Source of the DNA: Patescibacteria group bacterium
Lineage (GTDB): Bacteria; Patescibacteriota; Gracilibacteria; UBA1369; PNNO01
Assembly (NCBI GenBank): GCA_018821175.1
Contig: JAHJMX010000070.1
Span: forward strand, 1 to 17,490
DNA length: 17,490 bases
Direction: 5' to 3'
Shown: positions 1 through 6,846 of the stretch, piece after piece
Layout of the letters: each line of letters starts with the position of its first letter
How positions within the stretch are numbered: the first letter of the stretch is position 1
Made by a program: the position numbers and the translations under genes
The notes under the pieces: generated by a model
The model's input: only the letters and a program-made list of their open reading frames with translations
The model's database searches: none
Told to the model about the DNA's origin: nothing

Positions 1-632
1 ATGACGATTAAGTTATCTTCTTCGGTGTAATTGTCGATGAGTGAAATGTCGTCTTCTTTTGCCCAATTATCACCAAGTCCGAGCAAAATGATGTCTGTGT
101 TTGGTATTCGCGTTGCTTCGTTTTGAATTAATGCGACGCCGTTATCGCGCAAAACTGTGATGAGGGCGTTTTTCGTTTTTGTGTCGAGATTCTCATTATC
201 GTGATTCCCAAGTACTGCGTAGCTTGGGTATTTTAGGTCTCGCAGTGGGGCAAAAAGCTCATCGACTGGGGTTTGTGGCCAATATGTTAGATCTCCTGGA
301 ATTAGTACAGCATCAACATCCTCTATTGCGTTTGTTTTTTCGATTATTCGTTCGAGGAAATGTTTATCCTTATAAACGCCAAGGTGAATATCTGACAAAA
401 TGACGATTTTCGCTTCGAAGCCGGTTTTGATTCGATGCGTTTTTGTGAGAATAATTTGCGGTTCAATGAAGCGCGCATAAATGAAAAGGGCAGATCCTAC
501 GAAAAATAGAATGATGAATGTCAGGAATAGCTTCTCCGACTTGATCCATGCAAGTTCCCGACAGGCAAACCAGCTTACAAAAGCTAAAAATGGAAAAACC
601 AAATATGATCCGTAAAAAATTATGCTGTGCAT
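1..632 (-). CDS. Membrane-anchored metallophosphoesterase (3' end outside window)
   Basis: This gene reads leftward, starts at the ATG at 632-630 and stays open to the left edge, so the C-terminus is missing; 210 residues are visible. Two hydrophobic segments at about residues 4-22 and 36-53 come first. They are followed by calcineurin-like metallophosphoesterase motifs: SDIHLG (D81, H83), PGDLTYW (G113, D114) and GNHDNE (142-145). These are the first three metal-binding blocks of the family; the later GHxH block would lie beyond the edge. The arrangement resembles the YkuE/YaeI type of membrane-tethered phosphoesterases, in which the catalytic domain is usually extracytoplasmic; the substrate cannot be told from sequence. 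The start lies about 20 bases after the ahcY stop, so the two are probably cotranscribed. No Shine-Dalgarno sequence precedes the start. Confidence 0.85.
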   Translation of the reverse strand, partial: MHSIIFYGSYLVFPFLAFVSWFACRELAWIKSEKLFLTFIILFFVGSALFIYARFIEPQIILTKTHRIKTGFEAKIVILSDIHLGVYKDKHFLERIIEKTNAIEDVDAVLIPGDLTYWPQTPVDELFAPLRDLKYPSYAVLGNHDNENLDTKTKNALITVLRDNGVALIQNEATRIPNTDIILLGLGDNWAKEDDISLIDNYTEEDNLIV

Positions 633-652
633 GATTTTACAATTAGTATTTT

Positions 653-1951
653 CTAATACCTATAATTTTCTGGCTTGAATGGCCCATTCTGCGGGATTCC
701 CAAATACTGCGCTTGTTTGTCGGTTAGCTTGTCGAGGTTTGCACCTAAATGTTCCAAGTGCAATCTCGCAACCTCTTCATCAAGGCTTTTTGGCAGACAG
801 TAAACGCCAATTGGATAATTTTCGCTTTTTGTCCAAAGCTCGATTTGTGCCAAAACTTGATTTGTGAACGAATTCGACATTACGAAACTTGGGTGACCAG
901 TGGCGCATCCTAAATTCACAAGGCGCCCTTCTGCCAGCAAAATAATCTTTTTACCATCAGGAAAAATAACATGGTCAACTTGTGGTTTGATATTGTCCCA
1001 CTTGAGACTACGAATTCCAGCAACGTCAATTTCTGAATCAAAATGCCCGATATTACAAACAATAGTTTCATCTTTCATTTGGTCCATGTGTGCGCGTGTA
1101 ATTACATCGCAGCATCCAGTAGCAGTTACAAAAATATTACCGATCTTACAAGCGTCGTCCATTTTCATAACTTGGTATCCTTCCATCAAAGCTTGAAGTG
1201 CACAAATCGGATCAATTTCCACGATTATTACGCGGCAACCAAGTGCGCGCAAACTTTGTGCAGAACCCTTCCCAACATCTCCATATCCGGCAACAACAGC
1301 TATTTTTCCAGCAAACATCACGTCAGTTGCCCGCTTAATTCCATCTCCTAAACTCTCGCGACACCCATACAAATTATCAAATTTTGATTTTGTGACCGAG
1401 TCATTTACATTTATCGCTGGGATTTTAAGTTCACCCCTTTCATGCATTTGATAAAGTCTGTGAACTCCTGTTGTTGTTTCCTCAGAAACTCCACGAATAT
1501 CATCAAGTAGTTCTGGGTATTTCTCGTGCACAAGCAATGTTAAATCTCCACCATCATCTAGCAAAACATTTGGCCTCCATCCATCTGGCCCAATCACTGT
1601 TTGCTCAACGCACCACATGTATTCTTCTTCGTTTTCACCTTTCCATGCAAAAACCGGTATATTTTTTGCCGCAATTGCTGCTGCTGCATGATCTTGAGTT
1701 GAAAAAATATTGCATGAACTCCAACGGACTTCAGCTCCAAGTTCTATCAAAGTTTCGATAAGAACTGCAGTTTGAATTGTCATGTGTATGCACCCGGCAA
1801 TTCGTGCACCAGTAAGTGGTTTTTCAGCACTATATTTCTGGCGAAGGGCCATCAATCCCGGCATTTCTTTTTCTGCGATTTCAATTTCTTTTCGCCCCCA
1901 ATTTGCAAGTAAAATGTCAGCAATCTTGTAATCGTTTTGTAAATTTGTCAT
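653..1951 (-). CDS. ahcY: S-adenosylhomocysteine hydrolase (adenosylhomocysteinase)
   Basis: The enzyme reversibly hydrolyses S-adenosylhomocysteine to adenosine and homocysteine, removing the inhibitory product of methyltransferases. It is a cytoplasmic, NAD-dependent homotetramer in the family. The 432 residues look complete: the SSCNIFSTQDHAAAA block at 78-92, DDGGD at 132-136, the NDSVTKSKFDN substrate/NAD block at 183-193, the Rossmann motif GYGDVGKG at 222-229, CNIGHFDSEID further on, and the C-terminal KPENYRY tail whose Lys and Tyr reach the neighbouring subunit's NAD. It lacks the roughly 40-residue insertion of many proteobacterial and plant forms and has the length of the animal enzyme. 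The stop is TAG. No Shine-Dalgarno precedes the ATG, and I see no SAH riboswitch-like structure in the 82-base upstream gap. The phosphoesterase gene follows about 20 bases downstream. Other methyl-cycle genes are not in the window. Confidence 0.98.
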   Translation of the reverse strand: MTNLQNDYKIADILLANWGRKEIEIAEKEMPGLMALRQKYSAEKPLTGARIAGCIHMTIQTAVLIETLIELGAEVRWSSCNIFSTQDHAAAAIAAKNIPVFAWKGENEEEYMWCVEQTVIGPDGWRPNVLLDDGGDLTLLVHEKYPELLDDIRGVSEETTTGVHRLYQMHERGELKIPAINVNDSVTKSKFDNLYGCRESLGDGIKRATDVMFAGKIAVVAGYGDVGKGSAQSLRALGCRVIIVEIDPICALQALMEGYQVMKMDDACKIGNIFVTATGCCDVITRAHMDQMKDETIVCNIGHFDSEIDVAGIRSLKWDNIKPQVDHVIFPDGKKIILLAEGRLVNLGCATGHPSFVMSNSFTNQVLAQIELWTKSENYPIGVYCLPKSLDEEVARLHLEHLGANLDKLTDKQAQYLGIPQNGPFKPENYRY

Positions 1952-2033
1952 GATTTGAAAATTTTTAAAATAGAGAATCAGCCAAAGTATTAGATCAAAA
2001 TATAGTTAAAATTACCAGGCATTTTACTTTATT

Positions 2034-3800
2034 TTAATTATCATTAGATTTTTCTTGAATATTTGATTTTTTTAAATCCTGCAAATATTGATTTAAACGT
2101 TGGGTATGCACCTTCGCAAGTTCTGCAAGAAGGTAAAAATCAGAGCTTTGATTCGCCCTGTAAATCATTTTAGCAATATCGACAGTAGATAAATCGAATT
2201 GGTCTATATTTTGTACAACTGTTGCTAATTCTCCTGTTTTTTGAAAAACTTCTGCATCTGTGGCTTTGAGATATTTTGTATCTGGATTTGGGGAGATTTT
2301 TTTTGCAATTTCTAGTAATTCCTTTGGAGATAAACCAAAAAAACCACGATTTTCTGATACAAATTCACCGTGCTTGTTCATCATAAGCGCAAGAGCAATG
2401 TTTTTACTTAATTTTTTATCTGGGCTGTTGTCTAAGAAATCTTTGATATTTTCTATAAAAAGTTTACTTTCGTTTGATTTAATCAAATATAGAGCTAGAT
2501 GTTCGATAAATCTTTTTAAATTTGGTTCTTTGTCTTTTAGGCTGGCTTCATGTTTGATTTCATCTATTAATTCATGCATAAGCCCCATTTTTGCTGCCAT
2601 AATAGCTACCTGTGTATGTCTGTGTTTCTGAATTTCCCCATTTTCATTTTTTAAAGCTTCTGTAAACAAAAGTTCCATCAAATTCCGTTTTTCTGCTTCT
2701 TGAATTTTCACTCGAGTTTTGATGACTTTATGCATGTTTCTTATTAGTTTGTAAGCTTTCTCTAAATATTTTTTTGCTTTATTTAATTTTTCTTGATCAG
2801 TTTTTTCTCGTAGCTTACGAGTTAGTATAATCGCATTATTTATGGCTCTTGTTATTTGCTTAATTTGCGCTAGATTGTCTTGTGAATCAATTGCTAAAGA
2901 GATGTATTCTTGAATTGATTCGACATATTTCCTTTGGTCTTGATTTATATTCTCACTTCTATTTAAGAAAAATATTTTCGATGATGCTTTGTCTAATACA
3001 TTTTCTAATTTTAATTCATAATCATATTCACTTGATAATTCTATTAATCTTATTAGTTCTTTGTCGCCAAAAACATGCAACATTTGTTTTTCTTGCATCA
3101 TTTCTCTGAATTCATATGATGCAAATGTTTTAGATTTTAAAAACTTTAAAACGCGAATTATTGCAGGTATCGCTCCAAGAAATTTATTTAACCTTAATTC
3201 TGTGAAATTTTTAAAGTCTAAATCTTGAGTTTGATTATTTCCTGTTGAGAATTCAATTTTTGTTGTTTTTAAAAGATTCTCGAATACTTCTTGCCCGTAA
3301 TATAGAGAGCCCCTCTCTTCTTCTTGTGCATAATTGCTCAAGATATTTTGTTCAAATATATTTTCGATTTCATCGCTAAAGATATCTGGGGTAATTTCAA
3401 TAAGCCATCCTATTTCTTTGTGTATGCTTTGTTTATTCGAATATTCTGGTTCTCCGATAATATCTTTAGTTTGTGGTTCTTGTTTTTCCAGCGCAACATC
3501 CAATTTTTTATTGAATTCATAATAAAGATTTTCAAGCTTGGCTAGATCAGAGGTTTCTTGTTCTTTTAGCATTTCACTGAGCTTATTTAATCGCGCTTTT
3601 ACATCTTCTATCTGGAAATCACCTTGTTGATAATTTATTGAATCAATTTCTTGTAAGGGGATTGAAGGTAAATTGTTTTTCGAAGACCATTGTATGCTCG
3701 AACCTGGATAAATTTTTGCAGCTTCTTTTTCCATGCGTTTTCGTTCGAGATCGTTTGGTGCAATAGTTTCCACAAATTGTTGATCGTCTATATTTCTCAT
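2034..3800 (-). CDS. Uncharacterised 588-residue helical (solenoid-like) protein
   Basis: I do not recognise this family. The 588 residues are charged (Lys/Glu/Asn/Gln-rich) with no signal peptide or membrane segment, so a cytoplasmic protein is likely. A coiled-coil-like stretch lies at about 62-108. A long Lys-rich helical region follows around 290-390, and the C-terminal third reads as short helical pairs (for example around HLALYLIKSNESKLFIENI, NIALALMMNKHGEFV and LAELAKVHTQRLNQYLQDL). This resembles TPR- or HEAT-like solenoids without a clear consensus, so a scaffold role is only a guess. The ATG at 3800 is supported by a well-placed promoter (3828-3856) leaving a leader of about 20 bases without a Shine-Dalgarno. 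It is divergent from the DUF763 gene. AT-rich codon use resembles its neighbours. Confidence 0.85.
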   Translation of the reverse strand: MRNIDDQQFVETIAPNDLERKRMEKEAAKIYPGSSIQWSSKNNLPSIPLQEIDSINYQQGDFQIEDVKARLNKLSEMLKEQETSDLAKLENLYYEFNKKLDVALEKQEPQTKDIIGEPEYSNKQSIHKEIGWLIEITPDIFSDEIENIFEQNILSNYAQEEERGSLYYGQEVFENLLKTTKIEFSTGNNQTQDLDFKNFTELRLNKFLGAIPAIIRVLKFLKSKTFASYEFREMMQEKQMLHVFGDKELIRLIELSSEYDYELKLENVLDKASSKIFFLNRSENINQDQRKYVESIQEYISLAIDSQDNLAQIKQITRAINNAIILTRKLREKTDQEKLNKAKKYLEKAYKLIRNMHKVIKTRVKIQEAEKRNLMELLFTEALKNENGEIQKHRHTQVAIMAAKMGLMHELIDEIKHEASLKDKEPNLKRFIEHLALYLIKSNESKLFIENIKDFLDNSPDKKLSKNIALALMMNKHGEFVSENRGFFGLSPKELLEIAKKISPNPDTKYLKATDAEVFQKTGELATVVQNIDQFDLSTVDIAKMIYRANQSSDFYLLAELAKVHTQRLNQYLQDLKKSNIQEKSNDN

Positions 3801-3827
3801 TGATTGACTTTTTTATGCCAGGAGACG

Positions 3828-3856
3828 ATTATGCCTATATTTGGCTATCCAGTCAA
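3828..3856 (-). promoter_or_regulatory. Sigma70-type promoter for the 588-residue protein gene
   Basis: On the minus strand, TTGACT (plus strand AGTCAA, 3851-3856) and CATAAT (plus strand ATTATG, 3828-3833) are separated by exactly 17 bases, each box matching consensus at five of six positions. Transcription would start near 3821, about 20 bases before the ATG at 3800. The inferred leader has no Shine-Dalgarno. Confidence 0.7.
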
Positions 3857-3876
3857 GTCTCAACATCAAGATTTAT

Positions 3877-3904
3877 TTTACTTTAATAAGCCTTTTGTTA
3901 TACT
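3877..3904 (+). promoter_or_regulatory. Probable promoter for the DUF763 gene
   Basis: TTTACT (3877-3882) and TATACT (3899-3904) are 16 bases apart; the -10 matches five of six consensus positions and the -35 four. A start near 3911 would fall inside the dyad at 3908-3927. The -35 is weak, so confidence is moderate. Confidence 0.5.
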
Positions 3905-3907
3905 TTG

Positions 3908-3927
3908 AGGTGAGCATACATTCACCT
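3908..3927. promoter_or_regulatory. Inverted repeat AGGTGA-N8-TCACCT before the DUF763 gene
   Basis: Two perfect 6-base arms (3908-3913 and 3922-3927) flank eight bases. The dyad begins just downstream of the proposed -10 box and ends ten bases before the ATG at 3938. It could be an operator covering the transcription start or, if transcribed, a small 5' hairpin. The bound regulator is unknown. Confidence 0.5.
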
Positions 3928-3937
3928 ATAAAATTTA

Positions 3938-5104
3938 ATGAGAAGAGGAGTTGCTACATTTACGCTTGATACAGGCAAATGTCCGCCATGGTTATTTCAG
4001 AGAATGGTAAAACTTGGGCGGGAAATTATGCAAGTTCTTGTTGCGGAATATGGGAGTGACGAGTTTATTCGTAGAATCTCAGATCCAGTTTGGTTCCAAT
4101 CTCTAGGGACTGTGCTTGCTTTTGATTGGAATGCGAGTGGTCTCACTACAATACTTACCGCAGCGCTTAAAGAAGCTATTCGTGGGATTGAATCTGAGCT
4201 TGGTATTTTTATTTGTGGTGGGAAGGGGAAGACTTCACTTAAAACTCCAGAGCAAATAAATTCTTGGGGGTGGCATTTACATTTACCTGATAAGGATGTG
4301 CATAATTTGATTTATAATTCTAGAATGAGTGCAAAAGTTGATACTGCATTAATTCAAGATGGCTTTGAACTTTATCATCATGCTTTTTTCTTTTCTAAAA
4401 ATGGAGCTTGGGCTGTTGTGCAGCAGGGTATGAATAAAACTTTGAAGAGTGCTCGCAGATATCATTGGTCGTCAGATAATGCTACTGATCTTATAGTTGA
4501 ACCACATCGTGGGATTATGTCTGATTCATTTCAGAAAAAGCTTTCTTTAAATATGACTGCAAAAGAAAGCGATAAAAACCGCACATTAACTACTGAAATC
4601 GTAAATGATGGTAATTATTATAGTTTGATGAAAGATATCCAAATATTGCGTAAACATTCATCGTCACTTTCTAAAATGATTAGTGTGAAAGTTGATGATA
4701 ATCAGATTACTTTGCTTGAACTGGCTCCGCATGAATTTCGAACACATCCAATTTTGGTTGAAAATTTTTCAAAAAGTAAATATTTGGATCGAATATTGTG
4801 GCAAGTTTGTGATGAGAAGCCAAAAAGTTACGAAAAATTACTTTCCATGAAGGGGATTGGCCCTAAAACAATCAGAGCACTTTCACTTGTCTCCGAAGTG
4901 ATTTATGGAGCCGAGGCTTCATATAAAGATCCTGCTCGATATAGTTTTGCTCATGGGGGAAAGGATGCAACGCCATATCCGGTTGATAGAAAAACTTACG
5001 ATCAATCTATTCAAATACTTAAGCATGCTGTTGAGAAAAGTCACATACAATTATCAGATAAAACAAAAGCGATCCAAAGACTTGAACTTAAATTCATGAC
5101 TTAA
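3938..5104 (+). CDS. DUF763 family protein
   Basis: The opening MRRGVATFTLDTGKCPPWLFQRM matches the DUF763 hallmark (MRRGxA...GKxPxWLF.RM), and the 388-residue length fits the family, which occurs in archaea and scattered bacteria and has no established function. Conserved-looking features include the FDWNASGLTT region near 62-71, the HAFFF...WAVVQQGMN stretch at 148-166, and a helix-hairpin-helix-like LLSMKGIGPKTIRAL at about 301-315. That motif usually binds DNA or RNA backbone, so a nucleic-acid role is a reasonable inference. The C-terminal part contains the family's FAHGGKDATPYPVDRKTYD segment (337-355). There is no signal peptide or membrane segment. The gene has its own promoter and dyad, is divergent from the 588-residue gene and convergent with the Cys-rich peptide. 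The stop is TAA. Confidence 0.93.
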   Translation: MRRGVATFTLDTGKCPPWLFQRMVKLGREIMQVLVAEYGSDEFIRRISDPVWFQSLGTVLAFDWNASGLTTILTAALKEAIRGIESELGIFICGGKGKTSLKTPEQINSWGWHLHLPDKDVHNLIYNSRMSAKVDTALIQDGFELYHHAFFFSKNGAWAVVQQGMNKTLKSARRYHWSSDNATDLIVEPHRGIMSDSFQKKLSLNMTAKESDKNRTLTTEIVNDGNYYSLMKDIQILRKHSSSLSKMISVKVDDNQITLLELAPHEFRTHPILVENFSKSKYLDRILWQVCDEKPKSYEKLLSMKGIGPKTIRALSLVSEVIYGAEASYKDPARYSFAHGGKDATPYPVDRKTYDQSIQILKHAVEKSHIQLSDKTKAIQRLELKFMT

Positions 5105-5116
5105 AGAATCGCTTTT
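5065..5116. terminator. Inverted repeat over the DUF763 stop codon, possible bidirectional terminator
   Basis: Perfect 9-base arms AAAAGCGAT (5065-5073) and ATCGCTTTT (5108-5116) enclose 34 bases, including the DUF763 stop codon and a short inner TGAA/TTCA pairing. The A-run on one side and T-run on the other make it readable as a terminator from both strands, fitting a position between convergent genes. The large loop and short T-run lower confidence. Confidence 0.4.
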
Positions 5117-5130
5117 AAATATCCACTCTT

Positions 5131-5262
5131 TTAGCTGCAACCACAATCACCATCACAGTCTCCTCCGCAGCATCCATCTTCATCGTCTTCATCTCCGCCG
5201 AAGAAACTGCAGCATCCGCCACCACATCCACCTTTTTTTTCGTCCTCGTCACCAAAAAACAT
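5131..5262 (-). CDS. Small Cys/Gly/Asp-rich tandem-duplicated peptide (43 residues)
   Basis: This short gene runs from the ATG at 5262-5260 to a TAA at 5133-5131. The peptide opens MFFGDEDEKKGGCGGGCC, then SFFGGDEDDEDGCCGGDC, then DGDCGCS. That makes two imperfect copies of a unit FFG-acidic-run-(K/D)-CC-type cluster, so it arose by internal duplication. It contains eight Cys, many Gly and a dense acidic run, with no signal peptide or membrane segment. Coding is supported by the in-frame duplication and by a composition far richer in G+C than the surrounding DNA. Metal binding (metallothionein-like) is the simplest inference; a modified-peptide precursor is possible, but no maturation enzyme is visible nearby. 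A 16-bp palindrome overlaps its start codon. It lies between the convergent DUF763 gene and the DUF3307 gene, 48 bases from the latter. Confidence 0.75.
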   Translation of the reverse strand: MFFGDEDEKKGGCGGGCCSFFGGDEDDEDGCCGGDCDGDCGCS

Positions 5263-5277
5263 AACTAAATTTAGTTA
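5262..5277. promoter_or_regulatory. 16-bp perfect palindrome on the start codon of the Cys-rich peptide
   Basis: TAACTAAATTTAGTTA is fully self-complementary; its left base is the A of the peptide's ATG on the minus strand. It could be a repressor operator, or an RNA hairpin that hides the start codon. The function is inferred from position and symmetry only. Confidence 0.5.
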
Positions 5278-5310
5278 AATGATAAAATTACATTCAAATA
5301 ATATCACAAC

Positions 5311-5895
5311 TTATCTAAAAAGCACAATTACTGTTCCAACATAAACGCTGTAAACAAGGGAAAAAATAAGTAATTTCTTAATGATAATTTCTGTTGGATT
5401 CTCAATTTTCTTTTTATGTTTATGGCCGTATGAATTTAATTCTGCAGGTTGAACGAAAATAATATTAATTGCATATATTATAAAAATTCCAATAAGTAGC
5501 AGAATCCAAATTGTCAAATCATGATAAGCTGGATTTCCAAAGTTCAGACATACAATCCCAATATCAAGTTTATCAAGAATATATCCTCCAATAAGTAAAC
5601 TGTTATAATGAACGGCTTGATCAGCAATAAAGTGAAAATATGATCTGTCGTGCTTAAGCTCCAAATTAATTTTTGCTTGGTCAGTGAAGAAATGCACAAT
5701 TGAAATTCCTCCAATTACTGCCCAAGTTTCCCAATGGATTAAACATGTTGATAACATTGCGAGAGCAAGTATTGCAAAAATCATGACATGTATCAAAACG
5801 CCTTTAGCACTCTTGCTTTTGAAGTGAATAAGCTTTGATGGTTGCAAAGTGAAATCTGCAAGCAGATGTGCGATTATTAGATAAATTGTTATCAT
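5311..5895 (-). CDS. DUF3307 family integral membrane protein
   Basis: The 194-residue protein is strongly hydrophobic with about four to five membrane segments (roughly 2-16, 33-52, 57-71, 98-112, 127-148 and 172-192, some short). It carries the DUF3307 signature: HLLADFTLQ at 10-18 in the first segment, HFFTDQAK at 68-75 (H68, D72, K75) and ADQAVHY at 91-97 (D92, Q93, H96). These conserved polar residues inside or next to membrane helices suggest a catalytic or binding role, but the family's function is unknown. The start ATG at 5895 lies about 20 bases after the stop of the cyclic-nucleotide-binding gene, so cotranscription is likely. No Shine-Dalgarno is visible. The stop is TAA. Confidence 0.85.
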   Translation of the reverse strand: MITIYLIIAHLLADFTLQPSKLIHFKSKSAKGVLIHVMIFAILALAMLSTCLIHWETWAVIGGISIVHFFTDQAKINLELKHDRSYFHFIADQAVHYNSLLIGGYILDKLDIGIVCLNFGNPAYHDLTIWILLLIGIFIIYAINIIFVQPAELNSYGHKHKKKIENPTEIIIKKLLIFSLVYSVYVGTVIVLFR

Positions 5896-5914
5896 TTTTT
5901 TTGTGTCAGAATTT

Positions 5915-6364
5915 CTAGTTTATCAAGTCGTTACGCGTGTTTTGACGAAGTCTTTGAATAAATTCAGAACTAATTTGTTCGGCAAGTGATGGATTCTGTG
6001 CAATTAATCTGTCGAAATCATCTTTTTTAAGTATAAAAATTTCACATTCACCAACTGTAATTGCATTTGCATTACGAGTTGTTTCTGATACAAGAGCCAT
6101 TTCGCCAAAGAAATCTCCAGCTTCCAAAATTGCAATTTCCCTTTGTTCGTCAGGAGTATTTTGATTTCCTTGATAAATCTTCACAGATCCTTTTTTAATT
6201 ATATACATTGCTTCTCCAGGATCTCCCTTTGAAAATAAATTCAAATTTGGTGGATAATATTGCAGGGTAATGTCATTTGCAATTAATTCGTAAGATTCTT
6301 TAGTTAAATCCTCAAACAGAGGGATTGTTTCTAAAATGTGAAAAATTGGATTGTTTTCGTTCAT
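5915..6364 (-). CDS. Stand-alone cyclic nucleotide-binding domain protein (149 residues)
   Basis: The protein is essentially one cyclic-nucleotide-binding (CAP-effector) domain. The N-terminal helix leads into IPLFEDL at 14-20, beta strands follow, and the phosphate-binding cassette is FGEMALVSETTRNAN at 86-100, with the ribose-contacting Glu88 and phosphate-contacting Arg97 both present. A C-terminal helix closes the domain. No DNA-binding, kinase or channel domain is attached, so it must act on a partner. I place the start at the ATG at 6364 because a longer reading (168 residues from 6421) would overlap the upstream gene and add a non-conserved Lys/Asn-rich stretch. The gap to the upstream stop is 13 bases. 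The stop is TAG. The ligand (cAMP, cGMP or another) cannot be decided from sequence. Confidence 0.9.
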   Translation of the reverse strand: MNENNPIFHILETIPLFEDLTKESYELIANDITLQYYPPNLNLFSKGDPGEAMYIIKKGSVKIYQGNQNTPDEQREIAILEAGDFFGEMALVSETTRNANAITVGECEIFILKKDDFDRLIAQNPSLAEQISSEFIQRLRQNTRNDLIN

Positions 6365-6377
6365 ATATTTGTTTTTT

Positions 6378-6737
6378 TTATTGTTTAAATAAGCCATAAA
6401 AGTCAATTTTGTTGAAAGCAATCAATTCACAATCATCTAAACATTTAATTGAGGCATTGCGGGGATTGTCGCTCAATAAAGCCATTTCGCCAAAGAAATT
6501 GTCGTCATATAAAACAACTATTGATTCCTCTGTTCCGTCTTGAAATTCTCTAATAACATCAACTTTTCCAGATTTGATAACATAAAACAAATCTCCAGGT
6601 TCATCTTGCTTAAAAACAAAATCTCCTTTTTTATATTTCATATTTTTCCCTTTAGAGCTTATTTCACGTAATACTGAGTCTTCAACTCCTTCTAAAGCTG
6701 GGATGTTTCGCAGGACTGCAAATATTGAACTTATCAT
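6378..6737 (-). CDS. Second stand-alone cyclic nucleotide-binding domain protein (119 residues)
   Basis: This is a paralogue of the next gene: IFAVLRNIPALEGV at 5-18 parallels IFHILETIPLFEDL, and the phosphate-binding cassette FGEMALLSDNPRNA at 82-95 keeps Glu84 and Arg93. The protein stops right after FYGLFKQ, so the usual C-terminal helix that moves on ligand binding is shortened or missing. I choose the ATG at 6737 rather than the one at 6785 because a TATAAT lies within the first codons of the longer version and the domain normally begins here. An eight-A run sits at the stop codon, and the next gene follows in a different frame 13 bases on. No effector domain and no Shine-Dalgarno are present. 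Confidence 0.85.
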   Translation of the reverse strand: MISSIFAVLRNIPALEGVEDSVLREISSKGKNMKYKKGDFVFKQDEPGDLFYVIKSGKVDVIREFQDGTEESIVVLYDDNFFGEMALLSDNPRNASIKCLDDCELIAFNKIDFYGLFKQ

Positions 6738-6776
6738 AATAAAAAACGAGGTAATAATGACTTCAAAACTCTTATA

Positions 6777-6782
6777 ATTATA
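6777..6782 (-). promoter_or_regulatory. Probable -10 box for the cyclic-nucleotide-binding gene pair
   Basis: A perfect TATAAT on the minus strand (plus strand ATTATA) lies 39 bases before the ATG at 6737. I find only weak T-rich -35 candidates upstream. It may drive the two cyclic-nucleotide-binding genes and the DUF3307 gene. Confidence 0.4.
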
Positions 6783-6846
6783 CAATAAAAAGCCACAAAA
6801 AACAACTTTTAAGCGTGTAGGGAATTAACCCGATAATTACGATGTT

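Noticed and set aside
179..403. Plus-strand open frame at the left end
   Set aside because: It lies antisense to the conserved motifs of the metallophosphoesterase.
900..1351. Open frames on the plus strand inside ahcY
   Set aside because: They lie opposite a fully conserved enzyme gene and show no family features or start context; they are shadows.
1952..2033. SAH or SAM riboswitch upstream of ahcY
   Set aside because: The gap is only 82 bases, AT-rich, and shows no pairing that resembles the known classes.
6378..6395. TTTAAAC, the classical -1 slippery heptamer, near the end of the first cyclic-nucleotide-binding gene
   Set aside because: The first gene reads it as TTT AAA, so a -1 slip would not lead into the second gene; joining them needs a +1 shift. 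I therefore do not claim programmed -1 frameshifting.
6815..6835. GGG-AATTAA-CCC near 6820 as a terminator
   Set aside because: The stem has only three pairs and there is no T-run.
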